Of a DNA stretch of 64,000 bases, positions 25,657 to 36,451 are shown one piece after another. Position 1 is the stretch's first letter. The number at the start of each line of letters is the position of its first letter. The stretch is from Maritimibacter sp. DP1N21-5. Lineage in GTDB: Bacteria > Pseudomonadota > Alphaproteobacteria > Rhodobacterales > Rhodobacteraceae. A model generated the notes under the pieces. The model was given only the letters and a program-made list of their open reading frames with translations. It ran no database searches and was not told where the DNA came from. The position numbers and the translations under genes are program-made. Where the stretch lies: assembly GCF_019218295.1 (NCBI RefSeq), contig NZ_JAHUZF010000006.1:682001-746000 (forward strand). The letters run 5' to 3'.

Positions 25657-25781
25657 TTGCGGCCTCCGGACCTCGCTGTTCCAGCCAACATGGTCCTGAG
25701 GCGCCCCTTGTGAAATCCCGACCGCCGCACAGGGTCAGGGCAGGGGCGCACATAGCGCTTGCCAAAGGCCCCAAACGGTCA

Positions 25782-25807
25782 AATACTGAACCACATGGAT
25801 CAGTATT
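25782..25807. promoter_or_regulatory. inverted repeat over the arsR start codon, likely autoregulatory operator
   Basis: AATACTGA and TCAGTATT are perfect 8-base arms with a 10-base spacer that contains the ATG at 25795. The AATACT core recurs in the operator candidate of the second ArsR/SRPBCC pair near 62.5 kb. Confidence 0.6.
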
Positions 25808-26154
25808 CAGAACCCGGCGTCGACGCCACCTTTTCCGCGCTGTCGGACCCGACCCGGCGCGGTGTCCTCGACACGCTTGCGCAAGGCGACGCCTCGATCA
25901 CCGACCTCGCTGCGCGTTTTTCCATGACCCTGACAGGGATGAAGAAACATGTCGGCGTGCTGGAGCGCGCGGGACTCGTCTCCACGCAAAAGATCGGGCG
26001 AACCCGGACGTGCCGGCTTGGCGCGCGCGATCTTTCTCAGGAGGCCGCGTGGATCGAGGACCACCGCCTGCGCTGGGCCGCCCGCTTCGATGCGCTCGAC
26101 ACTGTCATTCAAGAGATTTCACAAGAGGATGAGTCACATGGCAAAGACGCTTGA
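25795..26154 (+). CDS. ArsR-family transcriptional regulator (SRPBCC-associated)
   Basis: The 119-residue winged-helix protein shows TFSALSDPTRRGVLDTLAQG, ITDLAARFSMTLTGMKKHVGVLERAGLVS and KIGRTRTCRL, the pattern of metal-independent ArsR proteins that pair with AHSA1/SRPBCC proteins. No metal-binding cysteine motif of classical ArsR is present. The ATG at 25795 lies inside an inverted repeat. The SRPBCC gene overlaps its 3' end by 17 bases. Confidence 0.9.
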   Translation: MDQYSEPGVDATFSALSDPTRRGVLDTLAQGDASITDLAARFSMTLTGMKKHVGVLERAGLVSTQKIGRTRTCRLGARDLSQEAAWIEDHRLRWAARFDALDTVIQEISQEDESHGKDA

Positions 26155-26620
26155 CACCACCTCCGACCGCGTATCCGACACCGAGCTTGTCACAAGGCGG
26201 ACCTTCGCCGCCCCGGCGCGCGTGGTCTTCGAGGCCTGGACCCGGCCCGAACACATGCTGCGCTGGTGGGCGCCGGCGTCTTTCGGGATCACCTTCATCT
26301 CCTGCAAGATGGACGTGCGCACGGGCGGCGGTTACCGCTTCGAATTCGGACACCCGGACTTCGACGGCCCGATGGCCTTCCACGGCACCTATCTGGAGGT
26401 GATTCCCGACAAACGGCTGGTCTGGACCAACGCCGAGACCGAGGAGGGATCAGTCACGACGGTGACCTTCGAGGAGGAAAACGGCAGAACCCACCTCACG
26501 GTCCATGATCGCTATCCGTCGAAAGAAGCGCTGGACGACGCCATCGCTTCCGGCAGCACCGGAGCCTTTCCGGAACAATTCGCGGCGCTCGACGATTATC
26601 TGGCAGGCCAACCCGCGTGA
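26138..26620 (+). CDS. SRPBCC (AHSA1-like) domain protein
   Basis: The 160-residue protein has the helix-grip fold pattern of AHSA1-type SRPBCC proteins: RRTFAAPARVVFEAWTRPE near the start, RWWAPASFG, and GTYLEVIPDKRLVWTN. The family binds hydrophobic ligands in a deep pocket, but ligands of the bacterial ArsR-linked members are unknown. I chose the ATG at 26138, because AGAGGA lies 8 bases upstream. The gene overlaps the arsR 3' end, so both are translated from one message. Confidence 0.85.
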   Translation: MAKTLDTTSDRVSDTELVTRRTFAAPARVVFEAWTRPEHMLRWWAPASFGITFISCKMDVRTGGGYRFEFGHPDFDGPMAFHGTYLEVIPDKRLVWTNAETEEGSVTTVTFEEENGRTHLTVHDRYPSKEALDDAIASGSTGAFPEQFAALDDYLAGQPA

Positions 26621-26663
26621 GGCGGGAGTTGTCACTTCTGAATATGCTATCGGCAGGGGATAG

Positions 26664-26753
26664 TGGCGGAGAGACAGGGATTCGAACCCTGGGTGGAGTC
26701 ACCCCCACAACGGTTTTCGAGACCGCCCCGTTCGACCACTCCGGCACCTCTCC
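26664..26753 (-). tRNA. tRNA-Ser (anticodon CGA)
   Basis: Read on the minus strand, the gene starts GGAGAGG, has a 5-bp anticodon stem around CTCGAAA (anticodon CGA, complement at 26717-26719), a long variable arm typical of serine tRNAs, a GGTTCGAATCC T-arm and an encoded CCA at 26664-26666. The length of 90 bases is normal for class II tRNA. No integrase or duplicated tRNA end is seen nearby. Confidence 0.95.
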
Positions 26754-26921
26754 GCGGGGGTCTGGTGGAGCGCGATTTACAGAGCGCCAACAGCGAGTGC
26801 AAGGGATGTTTTGAAAAAATCCGGCGACCCGTTGCCGGTTCGTTGATCATTTCGTGAGATTCCTTGTTTGCAGGGGGCGTTCTCCATAGGTTTGTCTCAG
26901 TTGCCAACCTGGGAGAGCACC

Positions 26922-27752
26922 ATGACCTTCAACCGTCTCATGACCGGTGCCGCCGTGGCTGTCGCTGCGATCTGCTTCGGGGCGGCGCTTGTCGCTGCCG
27001 ATCGGGACACATCGCGCGAATTTCTTGAAGTCACCGGCTTCGACGTCGCGATCACCTCGCTCCAGCAAGGGGCGATGAACGGGCCCGGCATTGCCGGGTC
27101 CGATCCCGACGCGTTCGGCAGCGAATGGGTCCGTCTCGCGCGCGAAATCTTCGAGCCCGAGGCGATGATCGAAGAGACGCTCGACATGATGGAAGCGATC
27201 ATGCCGCAGGACCTCGTGGATCATGGCATCGCGTTCTACGAAACCGAGCTTGGCCAACGGCTTGTCGAGGCCGAGAATGCGGCGCAGATGAATGACCCGG
27301 ACACGCAATACGCCGAGGGCGAGCTGATCGTCACGCGGCTCGCGGACGAAAACCCGGCACGGATCAACGAATACCGCCTCATGTCCGACGCCATCGGCGG
27401 TGTGGACAGTTCCGTTCGCGCCGTGATCGAGCTTCAGGTGCGTTATCTGACCTCCGCCATGGCTGCCGGCGCCTCCGACATCCAGTATTCCGAGGCGGAA
27501 CTTCGCGAGATCCTGAAGGATCAGGAACCGCAATTGCGGGAGGCGATCCAGTCGTCGGGAATTCTGGCCTCGGCCTATGTCTATCGCGACTTTTCCGATG
27601 ACGACGTGGTGGCCTACCGCGAGGCGCTCGAGGATCCCGAGATGATGCAGGTCTATGAAATCCTCAACGGCATCCAGTATGAGATCATGGGCGACCGCTA
27701 CGCCAAGCTTGCCGCGCGGCTCTCCGATCTCGCTCCGCAACAGGACATCTGA
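26922..27752 (+). CDS. exported DUF2059 domain protein
   Basis: The 276-residue protein starts with a signal peptide (LMTGAAVAVAAICFGAALVAAD). The mature protein is helical, with MPQDLVDHGIAFYETELGQRLVEAENA matching DUF2059, and a second similar half (ASAYVYRDFSDDDVVAYREALEDPEMMQVYE). DUF2059 proteins are periplasmic and uncharacterised. GGGAGAG lies ahead of the ATG at 26922. It sits between tRNA-Ser and rplU. Confidence 0.82.
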   Translation: MTFNRLMTGAAVAVAAICFGAALVAADRDTSREFLEVTGFDVAITSLQQGAMNGPGIAGSDPDAFGSEWVRLAREIFEPEAMIEETLDMMEAIMPQDLVDHGIAFYETELGQRLVEAENAAQMNDPDTQYAEGELIVTRLADENPARINEYRLMSDAIGGVDSSVRAVIELQVRYLTSAMAAGASDIQYSEAELREILKDQEPQLREAIQSSGILASAYVYRDFSDDDVVAYREALEDPEMMQVYEILNGIQYEIMGDRYAKLAARLSDLAPQQDI

Positions 27753-27793
27753 ACGCGGTCGAGCAGGCCCGCCGCTTGGTGGGCTTGTTTTCC

Positions 27794-27824
27794 TTGACTT
27801 GAAGGCTGAATGCCCCGATATACG
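27794..27824 (+). promoter_or_regulatory. candidate sigma-70 promoter of rplU-rpmA
   Basis: TTGACT at 27794-27799 is followed 17-19 bases later by GATATACG (27817-27824). It lies about 145 bases before the rplU ATG in the 218-base gap after the DUF2059 gene. The -10 match is only partial. Confidence 0.45.
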
Positions 27825-27970
27825 CGGCTCCTGCACCCGGGGCGACTCGCGTGTGGGGGACAAGTTTTGCAACAACGTTCCGAACGGAACGCGCTGTCCG
27901 AGGCCGGGGTTGCCCCGCAGAACGCCGGAATGCCGGGGCCACAGGATGCGGAAACATGAAGGAAGACCAT

Positions 27971-28573
27971 ATGTTTGCGGTCCTCAAGACCGGCGGCAAG
28001 CAATACAAGGTCCAGGCGGGCGACGTGCTCCGCGTGGAGAAACTTGCGGCCAATGCCGGCGACAAGATCCAGTTCAATGACATCCTGATGGTCGGAACGA
28101 CCCTCGGCTCCCCCCTCGTCGAAGGCGCGGGCGTGCAGGCCGAAGTGATCGAGCAGATCAAGGCGGACAAAGTCATCAGCTACGTGAAGCGCCGTCGTAA
28201 GCACAGCTCGCAGCGCAAGCGTGGCCACCGCCAGCAACTGACCCTCGTGCGTATCACCGACATCCTCGAAAAGGGTGCGGAGAAATCCGGCGTGACCGCC
28301 GCGATCGGCGCGCGTTCGGGCACCGCTCCGGCCCCGGCCGCCGCTCCGGCGAAGAAAGCCGCAGCACCCAAGGCCGAAGCGAAAGCCGAAACCGCCGCTG
28401 CCGCAGGTGACGACCTCACCGCAATCAACGGCGTGGGCCCCGCGATGCAGAAGAAGCTCGTGGAAGCCGGCATCACCACCTACGCGGACCTCGCGAAAGT
28501 CGACCCCGAAACCTTCGAGGCCGTCAACGTGAAGCCCGAGTGGGTTGAAGAAGCCAAAACTCTGGCGAAGTAA
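27971..28573 (+). CDS. rplU: 50S ribosomal protein L21 with C-terminal helix-hairpin-helix extension
   Basis: Residues 1-102 are a normal L21: [18 protein letters not shown], then [21 protein letters not shown] with 23S rRNA-binding basic residues. The protein continues to 200 residues through an Ala/Pro/Lys linker (about 118-140) and a helix-hairpin-helix-like domain ([21 protein letters not shown]). E. coli L21 has 103 residues. Such extensions occur in Rhodobacterales, and the added domain resembles nucleic acid-binding modules. AAGGAAG precedes the ATG, and rpmA follows after 12 bases. Confidence 0.95.
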   Translation: MFAVLKTGGKQYKVQAGDVLRVEKLAANAGDKIQFNDILMVGTTLGSPLVEGAGVQAEVIEQIKADKVISYVKRRRKHSSQRKRGHRQQLTLVRITDILEKGAEKSGVTAAIGARSGTAPAPAAAPAKKAAAPKAEAKAETAAAAGDDLTAINGVGPAMQKKLVEAGITTYADLAKVDPETFEAVNVKPEWVEEAKTLAK

Positions 28574-28585
28574 GGAGAGAGCGAA

Positions 28586-28855
28586 ATGGCACATAAAAAA
28601 GCTGGTGGTAGCTCCCGCAACGGCCGCGACTCTGCGGGCCGTCGCCTTGGCGTCAAGAAATACGGTGGCGAAGCCGTCATCGCGGGCAACATCCTCGTGC
28701 GTCAGCGCGGCACCAAGGTCTGGGCCGGCAACAACGTGGGCATGGGCCGCGATCACACCCTTTTCGCAACCGCCGATGGCGAAGTGAAGTTCACGAAGGG
28801 TCTCAAAGGCCGCACCTTCATTTCCGTGCTTCCGGCAGCAGAGGCTGCCGAGTAA
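28586..28855 (+). CDS. rpmA: 50S ribosomal protein L27
   Basis: The 89-residue protein begins [20 protein letters not shown], the canonical L27 N-terminus that reaches toward the peptidyl transferase centre, and continues with [20 protein letters not shown]. No N-terminal extension needing cleavage is present. AAGGAGAG lies ahead of the ATG. It is cotranscribed with rplU, and a GC-rich hairpin follows. Confidence 0.98.
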   Translation: MAHKKAGGSSRNGRDSAGRRLGVKKYGGEAVIAGNILVRQRGTKVWAGNNVGMGRDHTLFATADGEVKFTKGLKGRTFISVLPAAEAAE

Positions 28856-28882
28856 GCCGAGACCCCGAGGTCAGCAAAATCA

Positions 28883-28909
28883 GGGGGATCGGCGAAACGC
28901 CGGTCCCCC
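28883..28909 (+). terminator. GC-rich hairpin after rpmA
   Basis: GGGGGATCGGCG and CGCCGGTCCCCC pair over 12 positions (one G-T) around an AAA loop, 28 bases after the rpmA stop. No long T-run follows, so terminator strength is uncertain. Confidence 0.65.
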
Positions 28910-29027
28910 AAATCGTTTCAGACGCGACGGAGGGGAGGCCGGACCGTCAAGCGACTTTCAGCACATGTTCGCAAGCCCGGAATTGAACGAGCGGCTTGCG
29001 ACCTGCGGCTTTCGAGGAGGAAAGACC

Positions 29028-29600
29028 GTGATACCAGAAAGACAAACCATGCAGGTTGAGGCGGCGAACGAGCAGGCGATCATCGAAACGGACCGCTTCG
29101 TGCTGCGCGCGCCGCGACTGTCCGATGTCGGGCTTCTGGCGCATTACTCCGGCGACAAACGGGTCGCCGCCGAGACGCGCTCGATCCCGCACCCGCTCGC
29201 GCCCGGTGTGACCGAGAGTTTCGTGACCCGCGCGTTGAAAGCCGACCGGGTCGAAGACGTCTGGGTCATCGACGGCTCGGCCGTGGAAGGCGGTGAACGT
29301 GGGCAGGAAGTGCTGGGTGTCGTCAGCCTCACCCGCATGGACCGCAACCAGAGCCAGCTTGGCTACTGGGTCGCGCCGCCCTGTTGGAACACCGGCATCG
29401 CGTCCGAGGCCGTTCAGGCGCTCGTCGCGGCGAACCCGCTGGGCAACGACACGCTCTTTGCCGAGGTGTTTCAGGACAACCCGGCCTCGGCCCGGGTCCT
29501 GACCAATGCGGGTTTCCAATATGTCGGCGACAGCGAGACCTATTCGGTCGCCCGCAATGCCAATGTGCCGACCTGGACTTACAGCCGAAAGATGCGCTGA
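29028..29600 (+). CDS. GNAT N-acetyltransferase (RimJ/RimL type)
   Basis: I chose the GTG at 29028, which has AGGAGG 7 bases upstream; the product is 190 residues. ETDRFVLRAPRLSDVGLLA at the start, SQLGYWVAPPCWNTGIASEAVQAL in the acetyl-CoA-binding region and NPASARVLTNAGFQYVG near the C-terminus define the RimJ/RimL branch. The substrate may be a protein N-terminus or a small molecule. A second GNAT of the same type starts one base after its stop codon, as a tandem pair. Confidence 0.85.
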   Translation: MIPERQTMQVEAANEQAIIETDRFVLRAPRLSDVGLLAHYSGDKRVAAETRSIPHPLAPGVTESFVTRALKADRVEDVWVIDGSAVEGGERGQEVLGVVSLTRMDRNQSQLGYWVAPPCWNTGIASEAVQALVAANPLGNDTLFAEVFQDNPASARVLTNAGFQYVGDSETYSVARNANVPTWTYSRKMR

Positions 29601-29601
29601 C

Positions 29602-30108
29602 GTGACCGGGGCCGGGCGCATCGAGGTGATCGAAACCGCCCGGCTCACCCTTTGCCGGCAGCGGCCCGAGGACGCTCGCGCGCTCGCCCGGCTCATGGCC
29701 GATTGGGACCTGGTGCGCATGACGGCAACCTGGCCCCATCCGGTGACCGAGGATTTCGCTCGCCATCGGATCGAGGAACGAATGGGCGCACCGGGGTTCT
29801 ATGCCCTCGCTTGGCATAGCGCCGAACTCATCGGCATGGCTCACGTCGCCGAGCGGGCTATCGGTTATCTTATCGCCAAACCGCATTGGGGCAGGGGATA
29901 TGCCACCGAACTGGCCACGGCGCTTGTCGAGCATGGCTTCCAGTCCCGGAACGAACCCTTCCTCGAAGCCAAGGTCTGGGAAGACAACCCGGCCTCGTCC
30001 CGCGTCCTCCTCAAGCTGGGGTTCACGGAGGTCGGCCGCCATACCGCGATGAACCGTGCGCGCGGGCAGGAGCTGTCCGGCATCGACTACCGCCTCGAGC
30101 GCCCCTGA
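29602..30108 (+). CDS. GNAT N-acetyltransferase (RimJ/RimL type), tandem partner
   Basis: The GTG at 29602 starts one base after the stop of the preceding GNAT gene and gives 168 residues. IETARLTLCRQRPEDARALARL, IGYLIAKPHWGRGYATELATAL and NPASSRVLLKLGFTEVGRH are the expected GNAT signatures. It is clearly related to its upstream neighbour, so the pair probably arose by an old duplication. obgE follows after about 100 bases. Confidence 0.83.
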   Translation: MTGAGRIEVIETARLTLCRQRPEDARALARLMADWDLVRMTATWPHPVTEDFARHRIEERMGAPGFYALAWHSAELIGMAHVAERAIGYLIAKPHWGRGYATELATALVEHGFQSRNEPFLEAKVWEDNPASSRVLLKLGFTEVGRHTAMNRARGQELSGIDYRLERP

Positions 30109-30140
30109 TCCCGGGCGTTTGCCCCGACGCCCACCCTTGA

Positions 30141-32359
<2,219 letters not shown>

Positions 32360-32478
32360 AGGGCACATCGGGCCCGGTCCTGCGCCCCGACGCCTGGGTT
32401 CGTTCCTACGATCTTTGGATTTCGGCCAGGATGTGTCATGCTTTCTGCATTCGAGACATCCATTTGGAGGCATGCACG

Positions 32479-33408
32479 ATGCGTCCTGAAGCCGTTTTCC
32501 CTGCCGCGCCGACTTTGGCGATGCTGCCCATCATATTGTCCGCCGTGCTGATCTTCGTTGCCATGCCGGGCTGGTCCCAGACCGGCGAAGACGGGTGGCA
32601 AGTCTTCCCGACTGAAGACAACACCGAATGTATCGTAGGGCGCACAGAGGCGCCCTATACCCTCTTCTTCGAGATGAATTTCAACGATGACGACCGTCAT
32701 GCGTTGATCGTAGTGAACAAGGCCTGGTCCCTTGAGCGGGTGGTTGAACTCGCCCGGCTGGAGCTTGTCGGTCGCGGCGGCATCTCGGTGCCTACGGTGT
32801 TTGGCGGGAACCGGATTTCGCTGGTGTTTCCAGCCAAGGACGACGCCAACAACGCGCTTCTGCTGACCGAGCTTGGCAAGGCCGAGATCGTCGAGGTGCA
32901 GAGCGACCGTTTGCCTGATGGGGGAAAGGTTTCCGTGCCGGTGACCGGGTTTAAGGATATGCTGACACGCCATGATTTGTGCCTGAGGAACATCGAGAAC
33001 ACGGCCGATTTGGCGGCGATCAATGAGGAGCGTGCTCGTGTGACCCAGGCGATTTGCGATAATGCGCTCAACGGCTTGACACTTCTCGTCATGCTGACCA
33101 GCAATTACACGCCAGACCAAGAAGAAACCATCGGCTCGATGGCCGAAGCATTTGCCAAGTGCGATCAACCTTTCATGGGGCAGGCAGTGCGCGCGGCCTT
33201 GCTGGACAAGGACTATAGTTCCGCCGCCGCCGGCCTTGGTGACCTTTGTGGCGCGGGCTACGTTCCCGCCTGTCATTTTGCCGCGGTCCTTGGCGGCTAC
33301 GGCAAGAACCCCCGTGTAACGCCCGTCGCGGCGCGCACGACGTTGGAGCGGCTTTGCGACGACGGCCTTCAGATCAGTTGCAGGGTGCACGACGAATGGA
33401 ACCGCTAA
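32479..33408 (+). CDS. unrecognised secreted protein inserted between proB and proA
   Basis: The 309-residue protein starts at the ATG 32479 with GGAGG 8 bases upstream. The N-terminus is a signal sequence (LAMLPIILSAVLIFVAMPGWSQ). The mature part has six or more cysteines, and the C-terminal third (AAAGLGDLCGAGYVPACHFAAVLGG, then LERLCDDGLQISCRVHDEW) resembles cysteine-containing Sel1-like helical repeats. I cannot assign a family. Its codon use looks less GC-biased than that of proB and proA (for example ATTTGCGATAATGCG), which fits later acquisition. Confidence 0.7.
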   Translation: MRPEAVFPAAPTLAMLPIILSAVLIFVAMPGWSQTGEDGWQVFPTEDNTECIVGRTEAPYTLFFEMNFNDDDRHALIVVNKAWSLERVVELARLELVGRGGISVPTVFGGNRISLVFPAKDDANNALLLTELGKAEIVEVQSDRLPDGGKVSVPVTGFKDMLTRHDLCLRNIENTADLAAINEERARVTQAICDNALNGLTLLVMLTSNYTPDQEETIGSMAEAFAKCDQPFMGQAVRAALLDKDYSSAAAGLGDLCGAGYVPACHFAAVLGGYGKNPRVTPVAARTTLERLCDDGLQISCRVHDEWNR

Positions 33409-33427
33409 GCGCGCGGCTGCCTTTCCT

Positions 33428-33456
33428 TTGACGTTGCGCCCGGCCCGTCTTATCTA
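33428..33456 (+). promoter_or_regulatory. candidate sigma-70 promoter of proA
   Basis: TTGACG (33428-33433) and TATCTA (33451-33456) are separated by 17 bases and lie just before the AAGGAGG ribosome binding site of proA. The site would give proA its own promoter, now that it is separated from proB. Confidence 0.5.
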
Positions 33457-33480
33457 AGCCCCAGCCAGAAGGAGGCTCCG

Positions 33481-34734
33481 ATGAAAGACGCTGACAACAT
33501 TCCCGCCCTGATGCAGGACCTTGGCCGCCGTGCCAAAGCCGCCGCTGCGGAGTTGGCGTTCGCGCCATCGGAAGCCAAGCGCCAGGCGCTCGAGGCGGCT
33601 GCGGACGCCTGCTGGGCGCGGCGTGACGAGGTCATCGCGGCCAATGCCAAGGACCTCGAATTCGGGCGCGAGAAGGGGCTGACCCCGGCCATGATGGACC
33701 GGCTCCTCCTGGACGAGGACCGGATCAGGTCCATGTGCGACGGGCTGCGCGCCGTCGCCGCGCAGGACGACCCCGTGGGCGCCGTAATAGCGGAATGGGA
33801 TCGTCCCTCTGGCCTTCATATCAAACGCGTGCGCACGCCTTTGGGAGTGATCGGCGTGATCTATGAAAGCCGTCCGAACGTGACCGCCGATGCCGGTGCG
33901 CTCTGCCTGAAATCCGGCAATGCCGTTATCCTGCGGGGCGGATCGGAGAGCTTCCATTCCTCCGGCGCGATTCACGCCTGCCTCGTCGAGGGGCTGCGCT
34001 CGGCGGGGTTGCCCGAAGACGCGATCCAGCGCGTGCCGACCCGCGACCGCGAGGCTGTGCGCGAGCTCTTGACCATGACCGATTACGTGGACGTTATCGT
34101 GCCGCGCGGGGGCAAAGGGCTGGTGGGCCTTGTCCAGCGCGAGGCCCGCGTGCCGGTCTTTGCCCACCTTGAAGGCATCGTGCATATTTTCATCGACAAG
34201 GCCGCCGATCCCCAGAAGACAATGGACGTGGTGATCAACGCCAAGACCCGGCGGACCGGGATCTGCGGCGCGGCGGAGTGTCTGCTCGTGCACAGGGACG
34301 CCCTGCCGCTTGGGCAGGCCGTGCTTGATGCGCTCATGTCGAAAGGCGTCGAGGTGCGGGCCGGGGAGGGCTTGACCGGGACCGTGGCCGCGACGGACGA
34401 CGACTGGGGCACGGAATATCTCGACTCGATCATCGCAGCGAAGGTCGTCGACGATCTGGACGGGGCGATCGCGCATATCCGGCAGTATTCCTCGTCACAC
34501 ACCGATGCGATCATGACCGAGGACGACGCGGCTGCCGCGCGGTTCTTCCAGCGGCTCGACAGTGCCATCCTGATGCGCAACGCCTCTACCCAGTTCGCGG
34601 ACGGTGGCGAGTTCGGGATGGGCGCCGAGATCGGAATCGCCACGGGCAAGATGCATGCACGTGGGCCGGTCGGGGCCGAACAGCTCACCAGCTTCAAGTA
34701 TATCGTGGAAGGCGACGGGACGACGCGCCCGTAA
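33481..34734 (+). CDS. proA: glutamate-5-semialdehyde dehydrogenase (gamma-glutamyl phosphate reductase)
   Basis: ProA reduces glutamyl 5-phosphate to the semialdehyde in proline synthesis. The 417-residue protein belongs to the aldehyde dehydrogenase superfamily. [17 protein letters not shown] and [10 protein letters not shown] bind the nucleotide, and C262 in [14 protein letters not shown] corresponds to the catalytic cysteine. AAGGAGG precedes the ATG. It is separated from proB by a 930-base gene of unknown function and converges on chpT, whose stop codon is 7 bases away. Confidence 0.96.
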   Translation: MKDADNIPALMQDLGRRAKAAAAELAFAPSEAKRQALEAAADACWARRDEVIAANAKDLEFGREKGLTPAMMDRLLLDEDRIRSMCDGLRAVAAQDDPVGAVIAEWDRPSGLHIKRVRTPLGVIGVIYESRPNVTADAGALCLKSGNAVILRGGSESFHSSGAIHACLVEGLRSAGLPEDAIQRVPTRDREAVRELLTMTDYVDVIVPRGGKGLVGLVQREARVPVFAHLEGIVHIFIDKAADPQKTMDVVINAKTRRTGICGAAECLLVHRDALPLGQAVLDALMSKGVEVRAGEGLTGTVAATDDDWGTEYLDSIIAAKVVDDLDGAIAHIRQYSSSHTDAIMTEDDAAAARFFQRLDSAILMRNASTQFADGGEFGMGAEIGIATGKMHARGPVGAEQLTSFKYIVEGDGTTRP

Positions 34735-34740
34735 ACTTTC

Positions 34741-35325
34741 CTAGAAAGTCAGGTGAAGCCGGGTGTCGGTGATCTCGACACCCAGCGACCTGCCTTGTGC
34801 CCGAACCTCGGGAAGGACGAGGCCGAAGTGAACCTTGGCGGGGGACAGGGCACCTCCGCCCCCCGTCAGATGTCCCCAATCCCTGTCGTCGATCTTCATC
34901 CGCTCGGCGCGTCCCGTGACCGACCACTGGCCCACCGCCTCGCTGACCGTGATGGTGCCACCGAAGGGCATCGCGCTTTCGCAGCAGGTGGCAAGGAGGA
35001 AGGCGAGTTTCGTCTCCGGACGGGGACAATCGCCCGGCACGCGCCATTCCATCTTGGCCTTGCGCCCGGCGTCCGCGAGCGCCGAGGTAATTTCGTCGGC
35101 CCGAACGATCTGCCCGCCGGACGCGGTGCCGAAGGCGATCCGGAAAAACCGGATCCGGCCCGACGCGCTCTCGAGGCTCTCGCGCATGAGCGCGGCTTCC
35201 GGGCTGTCCTCGCCACCCGACAGCATCAAGAGTTCGAGCCCATTGCCGATTGCGCCCAAAGGGCTGATAAGGTCATGGCAGATGCGGCTGCCGACGAGCG
35301 CCACCAGGTCGTTCGTGTCGCTCAT
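34741..35325 (-). CDS. chpT: histidine phosphotransferase ChpT
   Basis: ChpT passes phosphate from the hybrid kinase CckA to the response regulators CtrA and CpdR in alphaproteobacteria. The 194-residue protein has the DHp-like helix LVGSRICHDLISPLGAIGNG with phosphorylated H17, and a C-terminal domain related to a histidine-kinase ATPase fold that lacks nucleotide-binding boxes. It is convergent with proA and divergent from a DUF3553 gene. In this window a CtrA-like box precedes the GTA lysis genes, which would be a downstream target. Confidence 0.92.
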   Translation of the reverse strand: MSDTNDLVALVGSRICHDLISPLGAIGNGLELLMLSGGEDSPEAALMRESLESASGRIRFFRIAFGTASGGQIVRADEITSALADAGRKAKMEWRVPGDCPRPETKLAFLLATCCESAMPFGGTITVSEAVGQWSVTGRAERMKIDDRDWGHLTGGGGALSPAKVHFGLVLPEVRAQGRSLGVEITDTRLHLTF

Positions 35326-35355
35326 GGTGAAACCTCAAACCCTGAAAGCGCGTGC

Positions 35356-35541
35356 ATGGACCATCTTTCTTCTCTTCTCGAACCGGGCATGCTCGTCCGG
35401 TTGCCGACTGAACCCGATTGGGGCCTCGGGCAGGTGCAATCCAACATCCACGGCAAGGTGACCGTGAACTTCGAGAACGCGGGCAAGCGGGTCATCGACA
35501 TCTCCCAGGTCGCCCTCACACCGGTCTTCGACGAAGACTGA
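35356..35541 (+). CDS. DUF3553 domain protein
   Basis: The 61-residue protein is almost entirely the DUF3553 domain: SLLEPGMLVRLPTEPDWGLGQVQSN, then GKVTVNFENAGKRVIDISQVALTPV. This is a small beta-barrel-like fold of the type found beside UvrD-like helicases and CarD-like proteins. The ATG at 35356 is 30 bases from the divergent chpT start, so the promoters overlap. It was probably conserved as a chpT neighbour in Rhodobacterales, but its function is unknown. Confidence 0.85.
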   Translation: MDHLSSLLEPGMLVRLPTEPDWGLGQVQSNIHGKVTVNFENAGKRVIDISQVALTPVFDED

Positions 35542-35668
35542 AGCCGGGCCGGGTCATGGAAGGCTATCACAACCTATAGGTGTGTAAAGACCGGAGGACG
35601 GTGCAGCGCGGTTGCCAAAGCCCCCCTCGGATCATAGAACCCGTGAAAAGAGGGAGAGCGCCCGCCAG

Positions 35669-36451
35669 ATGTCCGCAGTAAGCCCGCGATACGAGCTTCG
35701 CATCGCCGAGACGATGGGCGAGGTGCGCGACGCGCAACGTTTGCGCTATCAGGTCTTCATCGAGGAACTGGGCGGGTCCGGGCCGGATGTCGACCACGAG
35801 GCACGGCTGGAACGCGACGAATTCGACGCCCATTTCGATCATCTGGTCCTTTACGACCGGAACCGGACCGGCGACCAGGCGGTCGGTGCCTACCGCGTGA
35901 TGCGCGACGATCAGGCGGCCCGGATCGGGCGCTATTACTCGGAATCGGAATACGATCTGTCGGCGCTGAAGGCATCCGGGCGGAAGCTGCTCGAGCTCGG
36001 GCGCTCCTGCGTCCATCGCGACTACCGCGGGGGCGCTGCATTGGCCCAACTCTGGGTCGGGCTTCTGAACTATACGGACGCGCATGCCATCGAAGTCATG
36101 TTCGGCGTGGCGAGCTTTCGCGGCACCGAGCTTCAGGCGATCCGCGAGCCATTATCCTATCTGCACCACTTCCATCTTGCCCCGCCTGAGTTGCGGACCC
36201 GGGTGCTCGACGCCTTTTACCAAAGCGCCGATCTGCTGGCGAAGGATCAGATCGAAACGCGCGAGGCTATGAGCCAGATGCCCGCGCTCATCAAGGCCTA
36301 CCTACGGCTGGGCGGGGTCATCGGTGACGGGGCTTTCGTGGACGAGCCTTTCAACACGACCGACGTCTGCATCATCGTAGACCTGCCCAAGGTGCCGCCC
36401 AAGCAGCGGGCGATGTACGAGAAACTGGCGCGCCGGGAGGGCCGGGGGTGA
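35669..36451 (+). CDS. olsB: ornithine-acyl[ACP] N-acyltransferase
   Basis: OlsB transfers a 3-hydroxyacyl group from ACP to the alpha-amino group of ornithine and makes lyso-ornithine lipid. The 260-residue protein has YELRIAETMGEVRDAQRLRYQVFIEELGG at the start, ELGRSCVHRDYRGGAAL, and the GVASFRGTE block of OlsB-type GNATs. The ATG at 35669 has AGGGAGAG upstream. The stop codon overlaps the GTG start of olsA by 4 bases, so the two steps are encoded as an operon. A second OlsB-like gene lies at 44.8 kb. Confidence 0.93.
   Translation: MSAVSPRYELRIAETMGEVRDAQRLRYQVFIEELGGSGPDVDHEARLERDEFDAHFDHLVLYDRNRTGDQAVGAYRVMRDDQAARIGRYYSESEYDLSALKASGRKLLELGRSCVHRDYRGGAALAQLWVGLLNYTDAHAIEVMFGVASFRGTELQAIREPLSYLHHFHLAPPELRTRVLDAFYQSADLLAKDQIETREAMSQMPALIKAYLRLGGVIGDGAFVDEPFNTTDVCIIVDLPKVPPKQRAMYEKLARREGRG

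Noticed and set aside
26664..26753. tRNA-Ser as an integration site for a genomic island
   Set aside because: No integrase, no duplicated tRNA end and no change to foreign-looking genes beside it were seen; neighbours are ordinary chromosomal genes.
34735..34749. Small hairpin ACTTTC-CTA-GAAAGT between proA and chpT
   Set aside because: Only a 6-bp stem that includes the chpT stop codon; too weak to call a terminator.
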